From Pseudooceanicola onchidii (GTDB lineage Bacteria > Pseudomonadota > Alphaproteobacteria > Rhodobacterales > Rhodobacteraceae), in assembly GCF_004959925.1 (NCBI RefSeq), contig NZ_SPUW01000003.1:725146-789145 (forward strand): DNA of 64,000 bases, given 5' to 3'. The notes below the pieces were generated by a model, which did not search any database, had not been told where the DNA came from, and worked only from the letters and a program-made list of their open reading frames with translations. Made by a program: the position numbers and the translations under genes. Shown one piece after another: positions 46,038-55,717 of the stretch (position 1 is its first letter; each line of letters starts with the position of its first letter).

Positions 46038-49000
46038 TTGAAGGCTTGGAAACGGATTTTTGGTATCAGGAAATCTGAAAGCTCTTCGACCTTGGGTGAG
46101 AAGGCAGAAAGCACTCACGCCCACATACGGACCGCCAATGAGGTGGTCGAACCAGACAAGCCATCGCGCCCTTTCTTTAACAAAAAGATCGAAGATCTCG
46201 AGAGACTACTGCCGACCATTCAGGGCGATAAAAAAACGCTCAAAACCTTATTTGAAGAACTGGAAAACCGCAAAACTATACGAGCGCGCGAGCTCCGCAT
46301 GCGCGTGAGGAAAATACTCGATGCTGCTGAATCATATGCTGGGGACCCGGAGGAAATTGATGATAACGAGACAAATGTAGGTGACTGCCACACTCGTGAC
46401 GAAGCGCCGGGATCCGCTCGAGGTGATCTCATCCAAGGAGAACATGTTGCTCAAGTGACGACTGCTCTCCCTTTGGAAGATCAAGATAGGGTATTTTGCG
46501 AGGCAGACGAGGCCACGGTCGAAATCTTAAGAAAGGCCTCGGAAAAAGAAGCTGGTGAGGCCGCTAGTATAATTCAGCCCCAAAGAGCAATCGATGCTGA
46601 ACACGACAAGCGAGATCAACTTGAGGAAAATTTTCAAAATGAACGGGTAATGAAACCTGATGCCTCATCCTGTCCGCGTGAAACGGATAGAAATACAAAC
46701 CTACTGGAGTATGTGCTCGCATACGGAGTGTCCGTACGGCTTAGCAATGCGTTGAATCTCGCCTCGGATGCGAACAGTCTTCCAGTAAGCACAGTGGAGG
46801 ATTATCTGAATTTACCACCATCGGTACGTCGCGAGCGTTTCAGAAGGTTGAAGAACATAGGCAATAGATCCGTCAATGAGCTCGAGGAGGTCCTCACGAA
46901 TTTCATCCCAACCCCAGCCGCCGATTCTGAACGGGAAATTCATCTTCTGGCAGGAGGGGCGCGGGAAACAGGAAATGTTGAAGGCCTGATGAAATCCCTA
47001 AATTCATTTGATTTTTTGCATTTAGTAAGTAGCACCCCATCTTCACCACGACTTAAGACGCTCCTAAAAAAAATGGATGAAACTTTGGCCCCTTACAATC
47101 GAGGTCTTGGTTGGGCAATTAGAAATCTCAATGAATTAGAGCATCAAGCTCTTCAGCATCAAGGTACCGGAAGGTCTACTGTCAGGGAATTGAAAAGTCG
47201 CGTAAAACAGGCAGTCGCTGTAGTGTTCAGATTGGTTGGAATTGATGACGACCAATCAGAAGTGCTCTGCGAAATCATCATATTGAACAGTGCGACAGGT
47301 GTAAGCCCAGACATCATTGAGGACGCAGCAAACAAAGTTTCGCGGGCGTGGGAAGACGGAAAAATCTCAACCCTCGAAGTAGCTCAGCGTGCGTCATTTG
47401 ATTATGATGTTCATACTGAACTGGTCGAACGCCCTAACGCCACTTTCGACAGGCTATTGAACGATGCTCTGACTAACAGAGAATTGGACATTCTTGAAAG
47501 CAGGTTTGGCATCAGAACCCAATCCAAACAAACACTGGAAGTAATTGCCGAGCGGTATGACGTCACACGAGAAAGGATACGGCAAATTGAAGTTAAAGCA
47601 AAGCACAAGCTAGAAACGCCCGCGATTGTTTATGCCATGCAATTGTATTTGGGGATTAAGTCAAGTGGTATTTGGAATGAGCTCTCTACTTCAGGCGATG
47701 TTGTCACCGAGCAGATGCTACAAGGTTGGCAGTGGAAGCTGTCTGGCCGAACGATATTGGCCATAGACGTTGTCTTCAACGAGATTGAAAAATACCTTCA
47801 GGCGTTTTCCACTCAACGCACTCTCCCCAGTGGTCTTCTCATCTGGGTTTCTTCTGAACTTACTGAGGACGAGGTTGAGGAAGCCGTTTCTGATCTTTCG
47901 AAACATAGCTCCCTTGATGTCTCAGTTAGTCAAGGCATTAAGCAGGCAATCCAAGGAGCGAAGTGGCCGATCACCGTGACCTACCTAAGCAATGTCCTCC
48001 CACATTTGTCGAGGGAGGCCATTCAAAGAGAATTGCAGACTAACTTCAATGCAGTAATATTCGGGGACAAAATTGAAAAAATATCAGGCTTGTCCGCCTC
48101 TACCCGTCTCGTCATCTTGTTGCGCACCGCCGGACATGCACTGCAATTGAATGAACTAGAAGCCCGACACAACATTGTATTCAGAGAAAAAATATCCGTA
48201 CATGCGATAAGCGCGTCACTCCAAAGATTAGAAGAGGCTCTTATCGTAGATAGAGGGGCCTATGATCTCTATGAAAACATCAAACTCTCGCCCAGTGAAA
48301 TTGTAGAAGTCCGAGATGCAAGCGAAGCTGTTCTTCTAGGGGAAAACAATTTCATTTCAGCCAAGGTTTTGTTTCGATTAATTTTGCCGCGCATGGATGA
48401 TCAAATTTGCAACGTGTTAAGTCCCTATATGCTTCTAGGCATCTGCCAAGATGACAAGAGATTTGATTGCCGTCGTGGCCTAATGATTGGGCTTCTCGAC
48501 CCACAATTTCAGGGGCAGTTTGAGCTTCTTGATGACACCATCGAAGATCTAGTCAGAACGCACGGCCCACTATCCATCTCAGAAATAAAGAGGCGAATTT
48601 CGTCAACTCGCGAGGTTATGGATACATCAATTTCATTCTCGCTTATTAAAAACCCAGAAATTATTGCTTCATCGCGTGGGCACTTTGACATGCAAGACCG
48701 TGTCTTGGGAGGTGAGGAGAAAGCAACCAAACTGCTCAATGCAATCATACTATCTCTCTTGCCTGGGGAGACTACATTCCCTGTTTTGAATGTGCGCTTG
48801 CGTTCAATCGGGATCGATATACCAATGCCAACTTTGATCTCGTTCGTTCAAAAACAACATTGCATATCTAGAAACGAAGACCGGATTAGCCTGCTTGACG
48901 TAGATGAGCTTACGCTTGCGTACGAGCGAAAGTTTCAAGACGCAATTGAGGACCAAATCAACGGAAGCTTTTCAGGGAGCTTACTCGCCGAAAGCAACCT

Positions 49001-49133
49001 TTCGGAATTTGAGAAGCGCCTAAAGAAAGTCGATTTTCGCTTTAAGATGCCTCGCGAAGAGTGGGATAGTTCTGGCGACGTTGTCGACGGGGAACTGGAT
49101 CTAATTTCGGATATTTTGTCGGATTTTGAATGA
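46038..49133 (+). CDS. Giant sigma-region-4/alpha-CTD-like protein, dnd-island operon
   Basis: A 1031-aa protein, first of a five-gene operon. Residues 1-200 are charged and low in complexity. Residues about 218-285 resemble the helix-hairpin-helix of RNA polymerase alpha CTD (FRRLKNIGNRSVNELEEVL). Residues about 468-528 match sigma-70 region 4: ELDILESRFGI, then LEVIAERYDVTRERIRQIE, including the recognition helix. The C-terminal 400 residues look like successive winged-helix folds. TTG 46,038 is chosen because AAGGAGAG is 5 nt upstream; GTG 46,008 is an alternative. It is A+T-rich and foreign. It likely binds DNA; whether it reads promoters or modified sites is unknown. Confidence 0.75.
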   Translation: MKAWKRIFGIRKSESSSTLGEKAESTHAHIRTANEVVEPDKPSRPFFNKKIEDLERLLPTIQGDKKTLKTLFEELENRKTIRARELRMRVRKILDAAESYAGDPEEIDDNETNVGDCHTRDEAPGSARGDLIQGEHVAQVTTALPLEDQDRVFCEADEATVEILRKASEKEAGEAASIIQPQRAIDAEHDKRDQLEENFQNERVMKPDASSCPRETDRNTNLLEYVLAYGVSVRLSNALNLASDANSLPVSTVEDYLNLPPSVRRERFRRLKNIGNRSVNELEEVLTNFIPTPAADSEREIHLLAGGARETGNVEGLMKSLNSFDFLHLVSSTPSSPRLKTLLKKMDETLAPYNRGLGWAIRNLNELEHQALQHQGTGRSTVRELKSRVKQAVAVVFRLVGIDDDQSEVLCEIIILNSATGVSPDIIEDAANKVSRAWEDGKISTLEVAQRASFDYDVHTELVERPNATFDRLLNDALTNRELDILESRFGIRTQSKQTLEVIAERYDVTRERIRQIEVKAKHKLETPAIVYAMQLYLGIKSSGIWNELSTSGDVVTEQMLQGWQWKLSGRTILAIDVVFNEIEKYLQAFSTQRTLPSGLLIWVSSELTEDEVEEAVSDLSKHSSLDVSVSQGIKQAIQGAKWPITVTYLSNVLPHLSREAIQRELQTNFNAVIFGDKIEKISGLSASTRLVILLRTAGHALQLNELEARHNIVFREKISVHAISASLQRLEEALIVDRGAYDLYENIKLSPSEIVEVRDASEAVLLGENNFISAKVLFRLILPRMDDQICNVLSPYMLLGICQDDKRFDCRRGLMIGLLDPQFQGQFELLDDTIEDLVRTHGPLSISEIKRRISSTREVMDTSISFSLIKNPEIIASSRGHFDMQDRVLGGEEKATKLLNAIILSLLPGETTFPVLNVRLRSIGIDIPMPTLISFVQKQHCISRNEDRISLLDVDELTLAYERKFQDAIEDQINGSFSGSLLAESNLSEFEKRLKKVDFRFKMPREEWDSSGDVVDGELDLISDILSDFE

Positions 49134-51223
49134 GCAATCGGTTATTTCAAGATCTGCAGCTTCCCTTGTCCGTTCGAACGACCAGCTCGGACCCAATAGT
49201 GACGTTCTTCAATCCAGTGCTGTCGTGTGCGCAAACCTACGACGTGGCGGTAGGCTTTTTCTCCAGCAACTGGGTGCGAGATGCTGCAGCCGGTATAGCG
49301 AAATTCGCGCTAAATGGAGGAAAAGTAAGATGGATAGTCTCTCCAATTCTGAGTGAAGAAGACTTTTCCGTTCTCCAGACGGGGAACTCTGAAGCGCACA
49401 CTGAGAGTCTTATCGAACAATCGTTTGAGCGCCTTTTTGAAGAGCTCCAATCGGATACTCGGTCCGTGATCTCCTGGATGATACGAGACTACATTATGGA
49501 ATTTCGAGTGGCCATCCCAAAATCATCTCTCTCTGGAATGATGCATGCAAAGATGGGGGTGTTCTCGGACTCTCAAGGTAGCAAAATCGGGTTCAGCGGA
49601 AGCTATAACCACACCGCTGCTGCAAAAACCAATTGGGAAAAAATCGACATATACGATGGACAGAGGTCTGAAGAGGCTACTGCGCGGATCGAAGAGATTG
49701 AGCAAGACTTCGAGAATATGTGGTCTGGACTGGACCCTAACATTCAAATCTACTTGGCTTCAGAGAAGGTGCTCTCAAAATACATTGAGCATACCCACTC
49801 GGCATCTAGGCCGTATCGTATAAGATCAGAACGTTGGCCGCACTATGGCCCCCCGCGCTACTTGTTAGACGAACATGACAAATTGCGCGACTATCAAGAA
49901 GATGCAGTCGATGCTTGGCTAAAAAACAAGGGGCGCGGCTTGTTCGCCATGGCAACTGGTTCAGGAAAGACTGTTACGGCTCTGTCCGCTGCTTCCCGTA
50001 TCGCCAACCGAGCGGAAGATACGAGAAATAGTTTGGCTATTGTCATAACAGTCCCTTATCAGCATTTGGCCGACCAATGGATCGAGGAGGCACGAAGTTT
50101 CAATTTTTCACCAGTTCTATGCTACGGGGGGGTGAATAAATGGATCCGGGCTGCCGAAAAAAAAATCATAAATCAAAAAGCCAATCTTGAAAACACTGTC
50201 GTATTTGTCGCCGTTAACGACACATTTTCAAGCCTAGCTTTTCAAGAACTTCTCGAAAAACTACCTCGAAATTCATTGTTGATCGCGGATGAGGTTCACA
50301 ATTTAGGCGCGCCCTACTACAGCCAACACCTGCCAGAAAATTGTTCGTTTCGTATGGGTTTGTCTGCGACGCCGGTTCGCCATGGAGACGAGGTGGGAAC
50401 AAAGGCCATTGAAGACTTCTTTGGAAAACCAATTTTCGAGTTTAGTCTGAGGGATGCCATTGGCCGTGGATTTCTTTGTCCATATCGTTACTATCCGATT
50501 CTTTCGCCGTTTTCTGAAGACGAAATGGCTGAGTACAAAGACTTATCTGATAAGATCGCGAAAGCATACGCTCGAAGCGCGAGTGACGACAATGAGCTAA
50601 ATGACGTTCTCAAGACTCTCTTGATAAAAAGAGCGAGGCTTGTTTCAAAGTTAAGTAGCAAAACGGATTTGCTCAAAGGCTTGCTCGCAGAGAGGTCTGA
50701 CTCTTCATACAATTTGGTCTATTGTGGCGATGCCAAAGAGGATGGAGAGCGGCAGATCGAGCAAGTGGTTAGGCTCGTTGGTCGTGATCTTAAGATGCGG
50801 GCAAACAAGTTTACTGCCGACGAAAACACGGACGAACGCAAGGTCCTTCTCGAAGAGTTTACCAGCGGCGAGCTTCAAGTGCTCGCCGCCATTCGATGCC
50901 TTGATGAAGGTGTTGACGTGCCCCGGACAGAAACCGCCTACATTCTGGCATCTTCGACAAATCCTCGGCAGTTTATCCAAAGAAGAGGGCGAGTGCTTAG
51001 GAAATCTCCGGGAAAAACTGAGGCTGCAATATACGACTTCATTGCTGTGCCGGATCTTGAAGAACTTAGAGATGGCAACGGTGCGGTCTCAAAATTAGAA
51101 AGGAACTTGGTGGCCAAAGAAATGGACCGAGTAAACGAATTTGCCAATATGGCGTTAAACAAAGGTGAAGCACTTAGCCAGCTGAATGACATAAAGTCCA
51201 AGCTACACCTCCTACATCTGTGA
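49130..51223 (+). CDS. PLD-nuclease/DEAD-type helicase, phosphorothioation-linked restriction candidate
   Basis: A 697-aa protein. The N-terminal third holds a phospholipase-D-type active site (HAKMGVFSD ... GSKIGFSGSYN, about residues 140-163), used by some restriction nucleases. A superfamily 2 helicase follows: FAMATGSGKT (Walker A), LIADEVHNLG (motif II DEVH), LSATPVR (III), and FIQRRGRVLRK (VI). The domain order fits the family known as DNA phosphorothioation system restriction enzyme. It overlaps the sigma-like gene by 4 bp. Likely DNA-cleaving effector (inference). Confidence 0.82.
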   Translation: MSNRLFQDLQLPLSVRTTSSDPIVTFFNPVLSCAQTYDVAVGFFSSNWVRDAAAGIAKFALNGGKVRWIVSPILSEEDFSVLQTGNSEAHTESLIEQSFERLFEELQSDTRSVISWMIRDYIMEFRVAIPKSSLSGMMHAKMGVFSDSQGSKIGFSGSYNHTAAAKTNWEKIDIYDGQRSEEATARIEEIEQDFENMWSGLDPNIQIYLASEKVLSKYIEHTHSASRPYRIRSERWPHYGPPRYLLDEHDKLRDYQEDAVDAWLKNKGRGLFAMATGSGKTVTALSAASRIANRAEDTRNSLAIVITVPYQHLADQWIEEARSFNFSPVLCYGGVNKWIRAAEKKIINQKANLENTVVFVAVNDTFSSLAFQELLEKLPRNSLLIADEVHNLGAPYYSQHLPENCSFRMGLSATPVRHGDEVGTKAIEDFFGKPIFEFSLRDAIGRGFLCPYRYYPILSPFSEDEMAEYKDLSDKIAKAYARSASDDNELNDVLKTLLIKRARLVSKLSSKTDLLKGLLAERSDSSYNLVYCGDAKEDGERQIEQVVRLVGRDLKMRANKFTADENTDERKVLLEEFTSGELQVLAAIRCLDEGVDVPRTETAYILASSTNPRQFIQRRGRVLRKSPGKTEAAIYDFIAVPDLEELRDGNGAVSKLERNLVAKEMDRVNEFANMALNKGEALSQLNDIKSKLHLLHL

Positions 51224-51230
51224 GAATGAC

Positions 51231-51407
51231 ATGAGCAAATCACCAAAAGAAATCCTTAGTGAAACTACTCCTCAGATAAGGTCGATTGTTGAGCAAGTAC
51301 TGAAAAATGAGAGGGAGTATCAGCACTTCAGAAAGCTTAGCTCCACCCAGGAAAGCGATATCTGCAATCGTATCATTAGTTTGGTCGAGAAGGAGGTAAA
51401 AAGTTGA
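51231..51407 (+). CDS. Small operon protein, 58 aa
   Basis: ATG 51,231 to TGA 51,405-51,407 encodes MSKSPKEILSETTPQIRSIV ... NRIISLVEKEVKS, a highly charged, probably all-helical protein. It starts 7 nt after the helicase gene, and its stop overlaps the TTG start of the ATPase gene. The tight fit and codon quality make a real gene likely. It might link the helicase to the ATPase. No family recognised. Confidence 0.6.
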   Translation: MSKSPKEILSETTPQIRSIVEQVLKNEREYQHFRKLSSTQESDICNRIISLVEKEVKS

Positions 51408-53446
51408 AGATCTCCTCGATAGACATCACCAATTTCCGACAATTTGTTGGTTCGCAGAAGTTGAGCTTTAGCGTTGATGAGCATGAGAACATTTCTGTTG
51501 TTCATGGTGAAAATGGTGCTGGAAAGACGTCAATTCTCAACGCTTTCAAGTGGTGTTTCTACGGCAGGACGGACTTTGATACGGGTGAGAAAAATATATT
51601 AAACGAGCATGCCATTTCAACCTATGATGATGGCGGCGTTATCTCGTTGCGGGTTATAGTCGAATTCGAGCACGATGGGCGAAATTACAAAGCCGATCGA
51701 TCTCAGGAGTATAGGAAGCTGGGAAACAATAGTGTTGAACCAGTCGGTGGTAATGTTTTCGAGTTATCCTGGATTGCGGCCGGAGGTGGTTTCGAAAAGT
51801 CGAAGAACCCTGGCACGCAAATCAATCAAATTCTGCCCGAAGGAATGCACAGCTATTTCTTTTTCAACGGCGAACGGATTGAAAAGCTTGCCTATGAGAG
51901 TGCCTCTCATGAAATCCGAGATGCAATTCGGAATTTGATGGGTTTGGAGATTATGGAGCGTGGCCGCACACATCTGAGCGGACGTGTTCGAAAACATTTT
52001 AATAAGCAGATGAGTGAAGGAGCATCCGGACTTTTAAAGGATTTGATAGAGAAGGAAGGTTTGCTGGATGAGAAAATTGAGAAAATCAAGAATGATATTA
52101 CTTCGGAAGATGACAATATAACCGGTTTTGAAGATACTATACAGGTGGTCGAAAAGCGGTTGCTATCGATCAAGGACGTGGCGGCGCTCCAAGAAGAACG
52201 AAATCGACTGAATGAAAGTCTGTCGTCAAATAGGGAGGCTTTCCAGGAGGCCTCTCGAAAAATCAAGCAGGTTATAGGGTCCCGGGGATTCTTGGCTTTC
52301 CTGCATGACGCAGCACCTCATGTGAGCGAAATTTTGGAGGAGCGCCGTCAGAAAGGTGAGCTTCCATACGCGATCAAGAGACAATTTATTGACGATCTAC
52401 TTGATAAGGGGAGCTGTATCTGTAGCACCGATTTGGTGGAGGGCGAAGAGCCATACCAAAATGTCCACAGGTATCGAGACAAGGCTTCACCCGAAGGAAT
52501 TGAAGAGGCTTTCACCAGGACATCCGGAGCTCTAGGTCAGTTCGGCTGGGCGCGAAACGACATGTATCAGTCGCTTTTGGGTCTTCTTGCAGACCGCAAA
52601 AGTCTGGATGACACAAGAGAGGAACTCGAAGGCGCCCTGAGTGAAATCAGTGGTAAGGTTTCTGATTCCGAACTTGAAGATGTCACCCAACTTGAAGCTC
52701 GTCGGAGACAATGCGAAATCGACCGTGACAACGCCGTCGGGCATCGAGGGCTTCTGCGAGGAAGGCTTGAAGAGGCGAAAACCGAGCTGGAGCAAGTTCA
52801 AAAGGAAAGAAAAGACCAGGAAGAAAAGTCTGGAAAAGTTGCTTTGGCCTCCAAACGACACACTGTCGTTGAAGAGACTGCACGAGTTGTGGAAGAACTG
52901 CACGATGCACTAGCTGAACAAACGAAACAGAAGTTGAGCAAACGCGTAAACCAAACCTTCCAGAATATTCTTAAGAAGGATTACAGAGCGGAAATTGACG
53001 ACGATTATTGCCTTAGGGTGATTAAAGACGTACCCGGTGTAGGTCCTCAGATTGTGCACGAAAAGTCGACTGGAGAAAGCCAAGTCACGAGTTTAAGCTT
53101 TGTTGCAAGCATTGTGAGCTTGGCACATGAACAGTCCTTGAAAGATTCAACTTTTTTTAAGGGTGGCGTCTTTCCCATTATTATGGACTCACCATTTGGC
53201 GCACTCGACCCAGACTATCGTACGTTGATTGCGAGGCACATTCCGGAGTTGGCACAGCAAATTATCTTGTTCGTTTCAAAGTCACAATGGGACGGAGAAG
53301 TTCAGGAAGAATGTGAGAAGCGTGTCGGGAAGCATCAATCTCTAATCTATTTTGCTCCGAAAGTTCGTGAGGGTTTGGACTCATATTACGCTCGGCCAGG
53401 ATCAGAATATGAGTATACAAAAGTTGAGGAGGGGTATCATGGCTGA
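51404..53446 (+). CDS. SMC/DndD-like coiled-coil ATPase
   Basis: A 680-aa protein with the SMC/Rad50 layout. The N-terminal half-site has GENGAGKTSILNAFKWCFYG (residues about 33-52). A long coiled coil (about 195-520) is broken near the middle by SCICS, a cysteine pair that could act as a zinc-hook-like tip. The C-terminus has STGESQ (signature) and IIMDSPFGALD (Walker B). It resembles DndD. The TTG start at 51,404 overlaps the small gene. Partner to the helicase is likely; a second DndD-like protein is in the dnd locus. Confidence 0.8.
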   Translation: MKISSIDITNFRQFVGSQKLSFSVDEHENISVVHGENGAGKTSILNAFKWCFYGRTDFDTGEKNILNEHAISTYDDGGVISLRVIVEFEHDGRNYKADRSQEYRKLGNNSVEPVGGNVFELSWIAAGGGFEKSKNPGTQINQILPEGMHSYFFFNGERIEKLAYESASHEIRDAIRNLMGLEIMERGRTHLSGRVRKHFNKQMSEGASGLLKDLIEKEGLLDEKIEKIKNDITSEDDNITGFEDTIQVVEKRLLSIKDVAALQEERNRLNESLSSNREAFQEASRKIKQVIGSRGFLAFLHDAAPHVSEILEERRQKGELPYAIKRQFIDDLLDKGSCICSTDLVEGEEPYQNVHRYRDKASPEGIEEAFTRTSGALGQFGWARNDMYQSLLGLLADRKSLDDTREELEGALSEISGKVSDSELEDVTQLEARRRQCEIDRDNAVGHRGLLRGRLEEAKTELEQVQKERKDQEEKSGKVALASKRHTVVEETARVVEELHDALAEQTKQKLSKRVNQTFQNILKKDYRAEIDDDYCLRVIKDVPGVGPQIVHEKSTGESQVTSLSFVASIVSLAHEQSLKDSTFFKGGVFPIIMDSPFGALDPDYRTLIARHIPELAQQIILFVSKSQWDGEVQEECEKRVGKHQSLIYFAPKVREGLDSYYARPGSEYEYTKVEEGYHG

Positions 53447-53876
53447 TCGAGTGCGGAGGCCCAAACAGTACGATGAATTGCTCAGGTTGCTGAAGGAGCA
53501 AACGAACATCTTTCCAACGCTCAAAGACGCTATTGTGTTTGCAGCTTGCTTGGGATTGAGCCGAGATAAACGTGTGTCATTTGATAAAACTTCCGAGCCA
53601 ATCAATATGCAGACTTTTGGGGATGAATTCGATCAAATGACGATCGATGTAATTGGAATTTCGGCATCAGATGACGATCCTATGATTATGGCGACGGAAC
53701 GTAGTGATGAACGAGTTCGGATTTTTGAGGAATACGCCTGTGGTGGACTCGAAATCATTAACCATGAGGTAGTCCAGGGGGGGGCTAATCTTGAAGATGG
53801 ATTGATTAGGCTCGTACTGGAGGAGCAAAAAGATGACAGCATCCTCAGTGAAATTACTGACTTGTCGGAGGTTTAG
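53439..53876 (+). CDS. DNA phosphorothioation-associated protein 4-like
   Basis: A 145-aa protein that fits the dnd-system-associated family dnd_assoc_4 in size, gene context and composition (RRPKQYDELLRLLKEQ at the N-terminus, AACLGLSRDKR, GGLEIINHEVV). Members sit beside dnd genes and have no proven function. The ATG at 53,439 has GAGGAGGGG upstream and overlaps the ATPase by 8 bp. It is the last gene of the operon. Family assignment from memory of the family name; not tested. Confidence 0.65.
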   Translation: MADRVRRPKQYDELLRLLKEQTNIFPTLKDAIVFAACLGLSRDKRVSFDKTSEPINMQTFGDEFDQMTIDVIGISASDDDPMIMATERSDERVRIFEEYACGGLEIINHEVVQGGANLEDGLIRLVLEEQKDDSILSEITDLSEV

Positions 53877-54367
53877 TTTCACTTCGTTTGAACTCTTCAC
53901 CAGCAACCAGTGACGCTATTTACATGTTTGGACCTGAGGCAGCAGATTCTTTCGGCTTCGGTCGGAGTGATGGGCTGTCTGCGGCCTCCGATCTCGTCGG
54001 GAGCATCTGCGGTTTTTCCCGAAGGCGATTTGTGATTGTGACTTCTGGTAAATGAACTCATTTACCCATGCATTTATCATGCATTGATGCGCAATGCGCT
54101 GATCTCCTGTGCTAGTTCAGCCTATGGCGTGCTTGTATGCAGTTTGCCATGTTAGGGGCCAAGGCCGAGCCCAAACCTGCATAATCAAACACCCGTACGG
54201 CCATATGACAACCCTATATCAAGGGGTGTTCAAGAGCCCCGCCCAGCTCTTCTCACTTTAAGCGCTCGGCAAGGGCCCTGCCTGCAGTGATGGCCTCCCG
54301 CAAGTTTAAATGACGTCGCAAATAGCAAGGCGCCCAAGCTATTGCCTGGGCGCCAACCGCGTCAAGT
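53877..54367. other. Convergent intergenic region
   Basis: 491 bp between the two convergent transcription units. It includes a perfect 8-bp-stem hairpin GGTAAATG-AACT-CATTTACC (about 54,047-54,066) and GGCGCCCA ... TGGGCGCC (54,329-54,354), which could end the AIPR-like transcript from the right, although no strong T run follows. No gene is evident. Confidence 0.45.
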
Positions 54368-55717
54368 TTAGTAGCCGAGACTTTTAAGAAGTACATCCTT
54401 GTAGGCGGATGCTAACTCATTGACGGCGACGTTATAGGCGCCATTTGCTTTGCCAACTTTTGCCGGGTCAAAGTTCTGTCCAGAAATCATGGAATTGAAA
54501 GTTTTCATTACCCGCTCTAGGTTCTCTTTGACGAAGGCGTCAGGGTCTGTGATCCATTTCACTTCGCCTTCCTCTACTTTCATCAGAGCTGTCAACCCGT
54601 ACACCAACGGGTACATGTAGCCATCGCCATATTTGTACTCACAAGGATTCCTATAATAGTGGGTCTTGAACTTGACGCTAGTTTTCGGCCTCTTCACCTC
54701 GTTGATCTTTCCGAACCGTCCACCGGCTCCGTTGTAGGCCTCAGGCACCTTCTCATAGATGAGGTCGAAGAGGCGTGGCATGTCTTTCATCAGCGCAAGC
54801 GCGCTTTTAACGCCAGGATCCACGATCTCGACAATCTTGCCTTTGACATCCTTTACGACGCCATCTTCCGCCATCAGATCGTTGAAAATTTCAACACATT
54901 GACCTTTAGATGAAAAGAGCACTGCCGGAGACTGCGCAACACGTTTCGATGCTTTAAAATTGTCCAGCTTTGACAGAGGGATCAACGCCAGAGATACGAG
55001 ATCTGGCGCCTTTATGCGACCACCGTCATTCGACTTCCATTCGACCTGATCGATGAGTGCGGTATCGAGATTTTCTTTAATCTCCTCGTAATAGCCTTTC
55101 CGGTTTGCCATGGTCGCACTTGTAAGTTGCGCGTTGTTGTTTCGCGCGGCGCTAATTGCGATGATATGATCTTGGAAGAATTCGAAACCACCTGGTCCAT
55201 CGGCAGGGAAAATAACTTCAACTGGCATGAGGCTCTCGGGAATCTTATCCCTATTATCCTTGATCATCGGCAGTAGGACGTCCCACTGTTCCTTGAAAGT
55301 AGACCAGTTCTTGATTGGCTTTACGGCATTTTCGGCTGCTTCCTCGCCTTCGACTGCATTGACCACCGTGCGAATGATGAACCGACCTACAGCGAGTGCA
55401 TTATGGCCGCCGTCGAGAATCCCTTCGAGTTCCGGATCGTCGAACGTCAATCGGAAGCGGTTCCGCTCAAGTTCCTCGACGTCGCTACTTGCGATAAGCA
55501 TCCCTTTCGACATGAAGTGAAAGAGCTCGCCCTGCTTTTCCAGACTTTCCTCGATATCCTTAGTGACATTGGTGGTTTTCGAGAGGCGAGGATTCGCTTC
55601 GAGATTTGACTCTGTGAGCAAATCGACAAGGCTCGAGAGGTTCACCGTTCCCAAAAGCTTCCGAAGCCCGTGGTTCTGGTGCGCTGGTTCGTTAATCTTC
55701 AAAATTACGCTAGACAT
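54368..55717 (-). CDS. AIPR-like protein with a DGGH motif
   Basis: A 449-aa cytosolic protein. It has the sequence LFHFMSKGMLIASSD followed by GILDGGHNALAVG, the form seen in AIPR (abortive infection phage resistance) and DGQHR-type proteins, and ISAARNNNAQLTSATMANRKG. Similar proteins occur in defence islands. The biochemical role is unknown. ATG 55,717 has AGGAGAC 6 nt upstream, but that sequence is inside a terminator-like hairpin (see separate entry). Start fits: downstream in-frame ATGs lack a site. Confidence 0.65.
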   Translation of the reverse strand: MSSVILKINEPAHQNHGLRKLLGTVNLSSLVDLLTESNLEANPRLSKTTNVTKDIEESLEKQGELFHFMSKGMLIASSDVEELERNRFRLTFDDPELEGILDGGHNALAVGRFIIRTVVNAVEGEEAAENAVKPIKNWSTFKEQWDVLLPMIKDNRDKIPESLMPVEVIFPADGPGGFEFFQDHIIAISAARNNNAQLTSATMANRKGYYEEIKENLDTALIDQVEWKSNDGGRIKAPDLVSLALIPLSKLDNFKASKRVAQSPAVLFSSKGQCVEIFNDLMAEDGVVKDVKGKIVEIVDPGVKSALALMKDMPRLFDLIYEKVPEAYNGAGGRFGKINEVKRPKTSVKFKTHYYRNPCEYKYGDGYMYPLVYGLTALMKVEEGEVKWITDPDAFVKENLERVMKTFNSMISGQNFDPAKVGKANGAYNVAVNELASAYKDVLLKSLGY

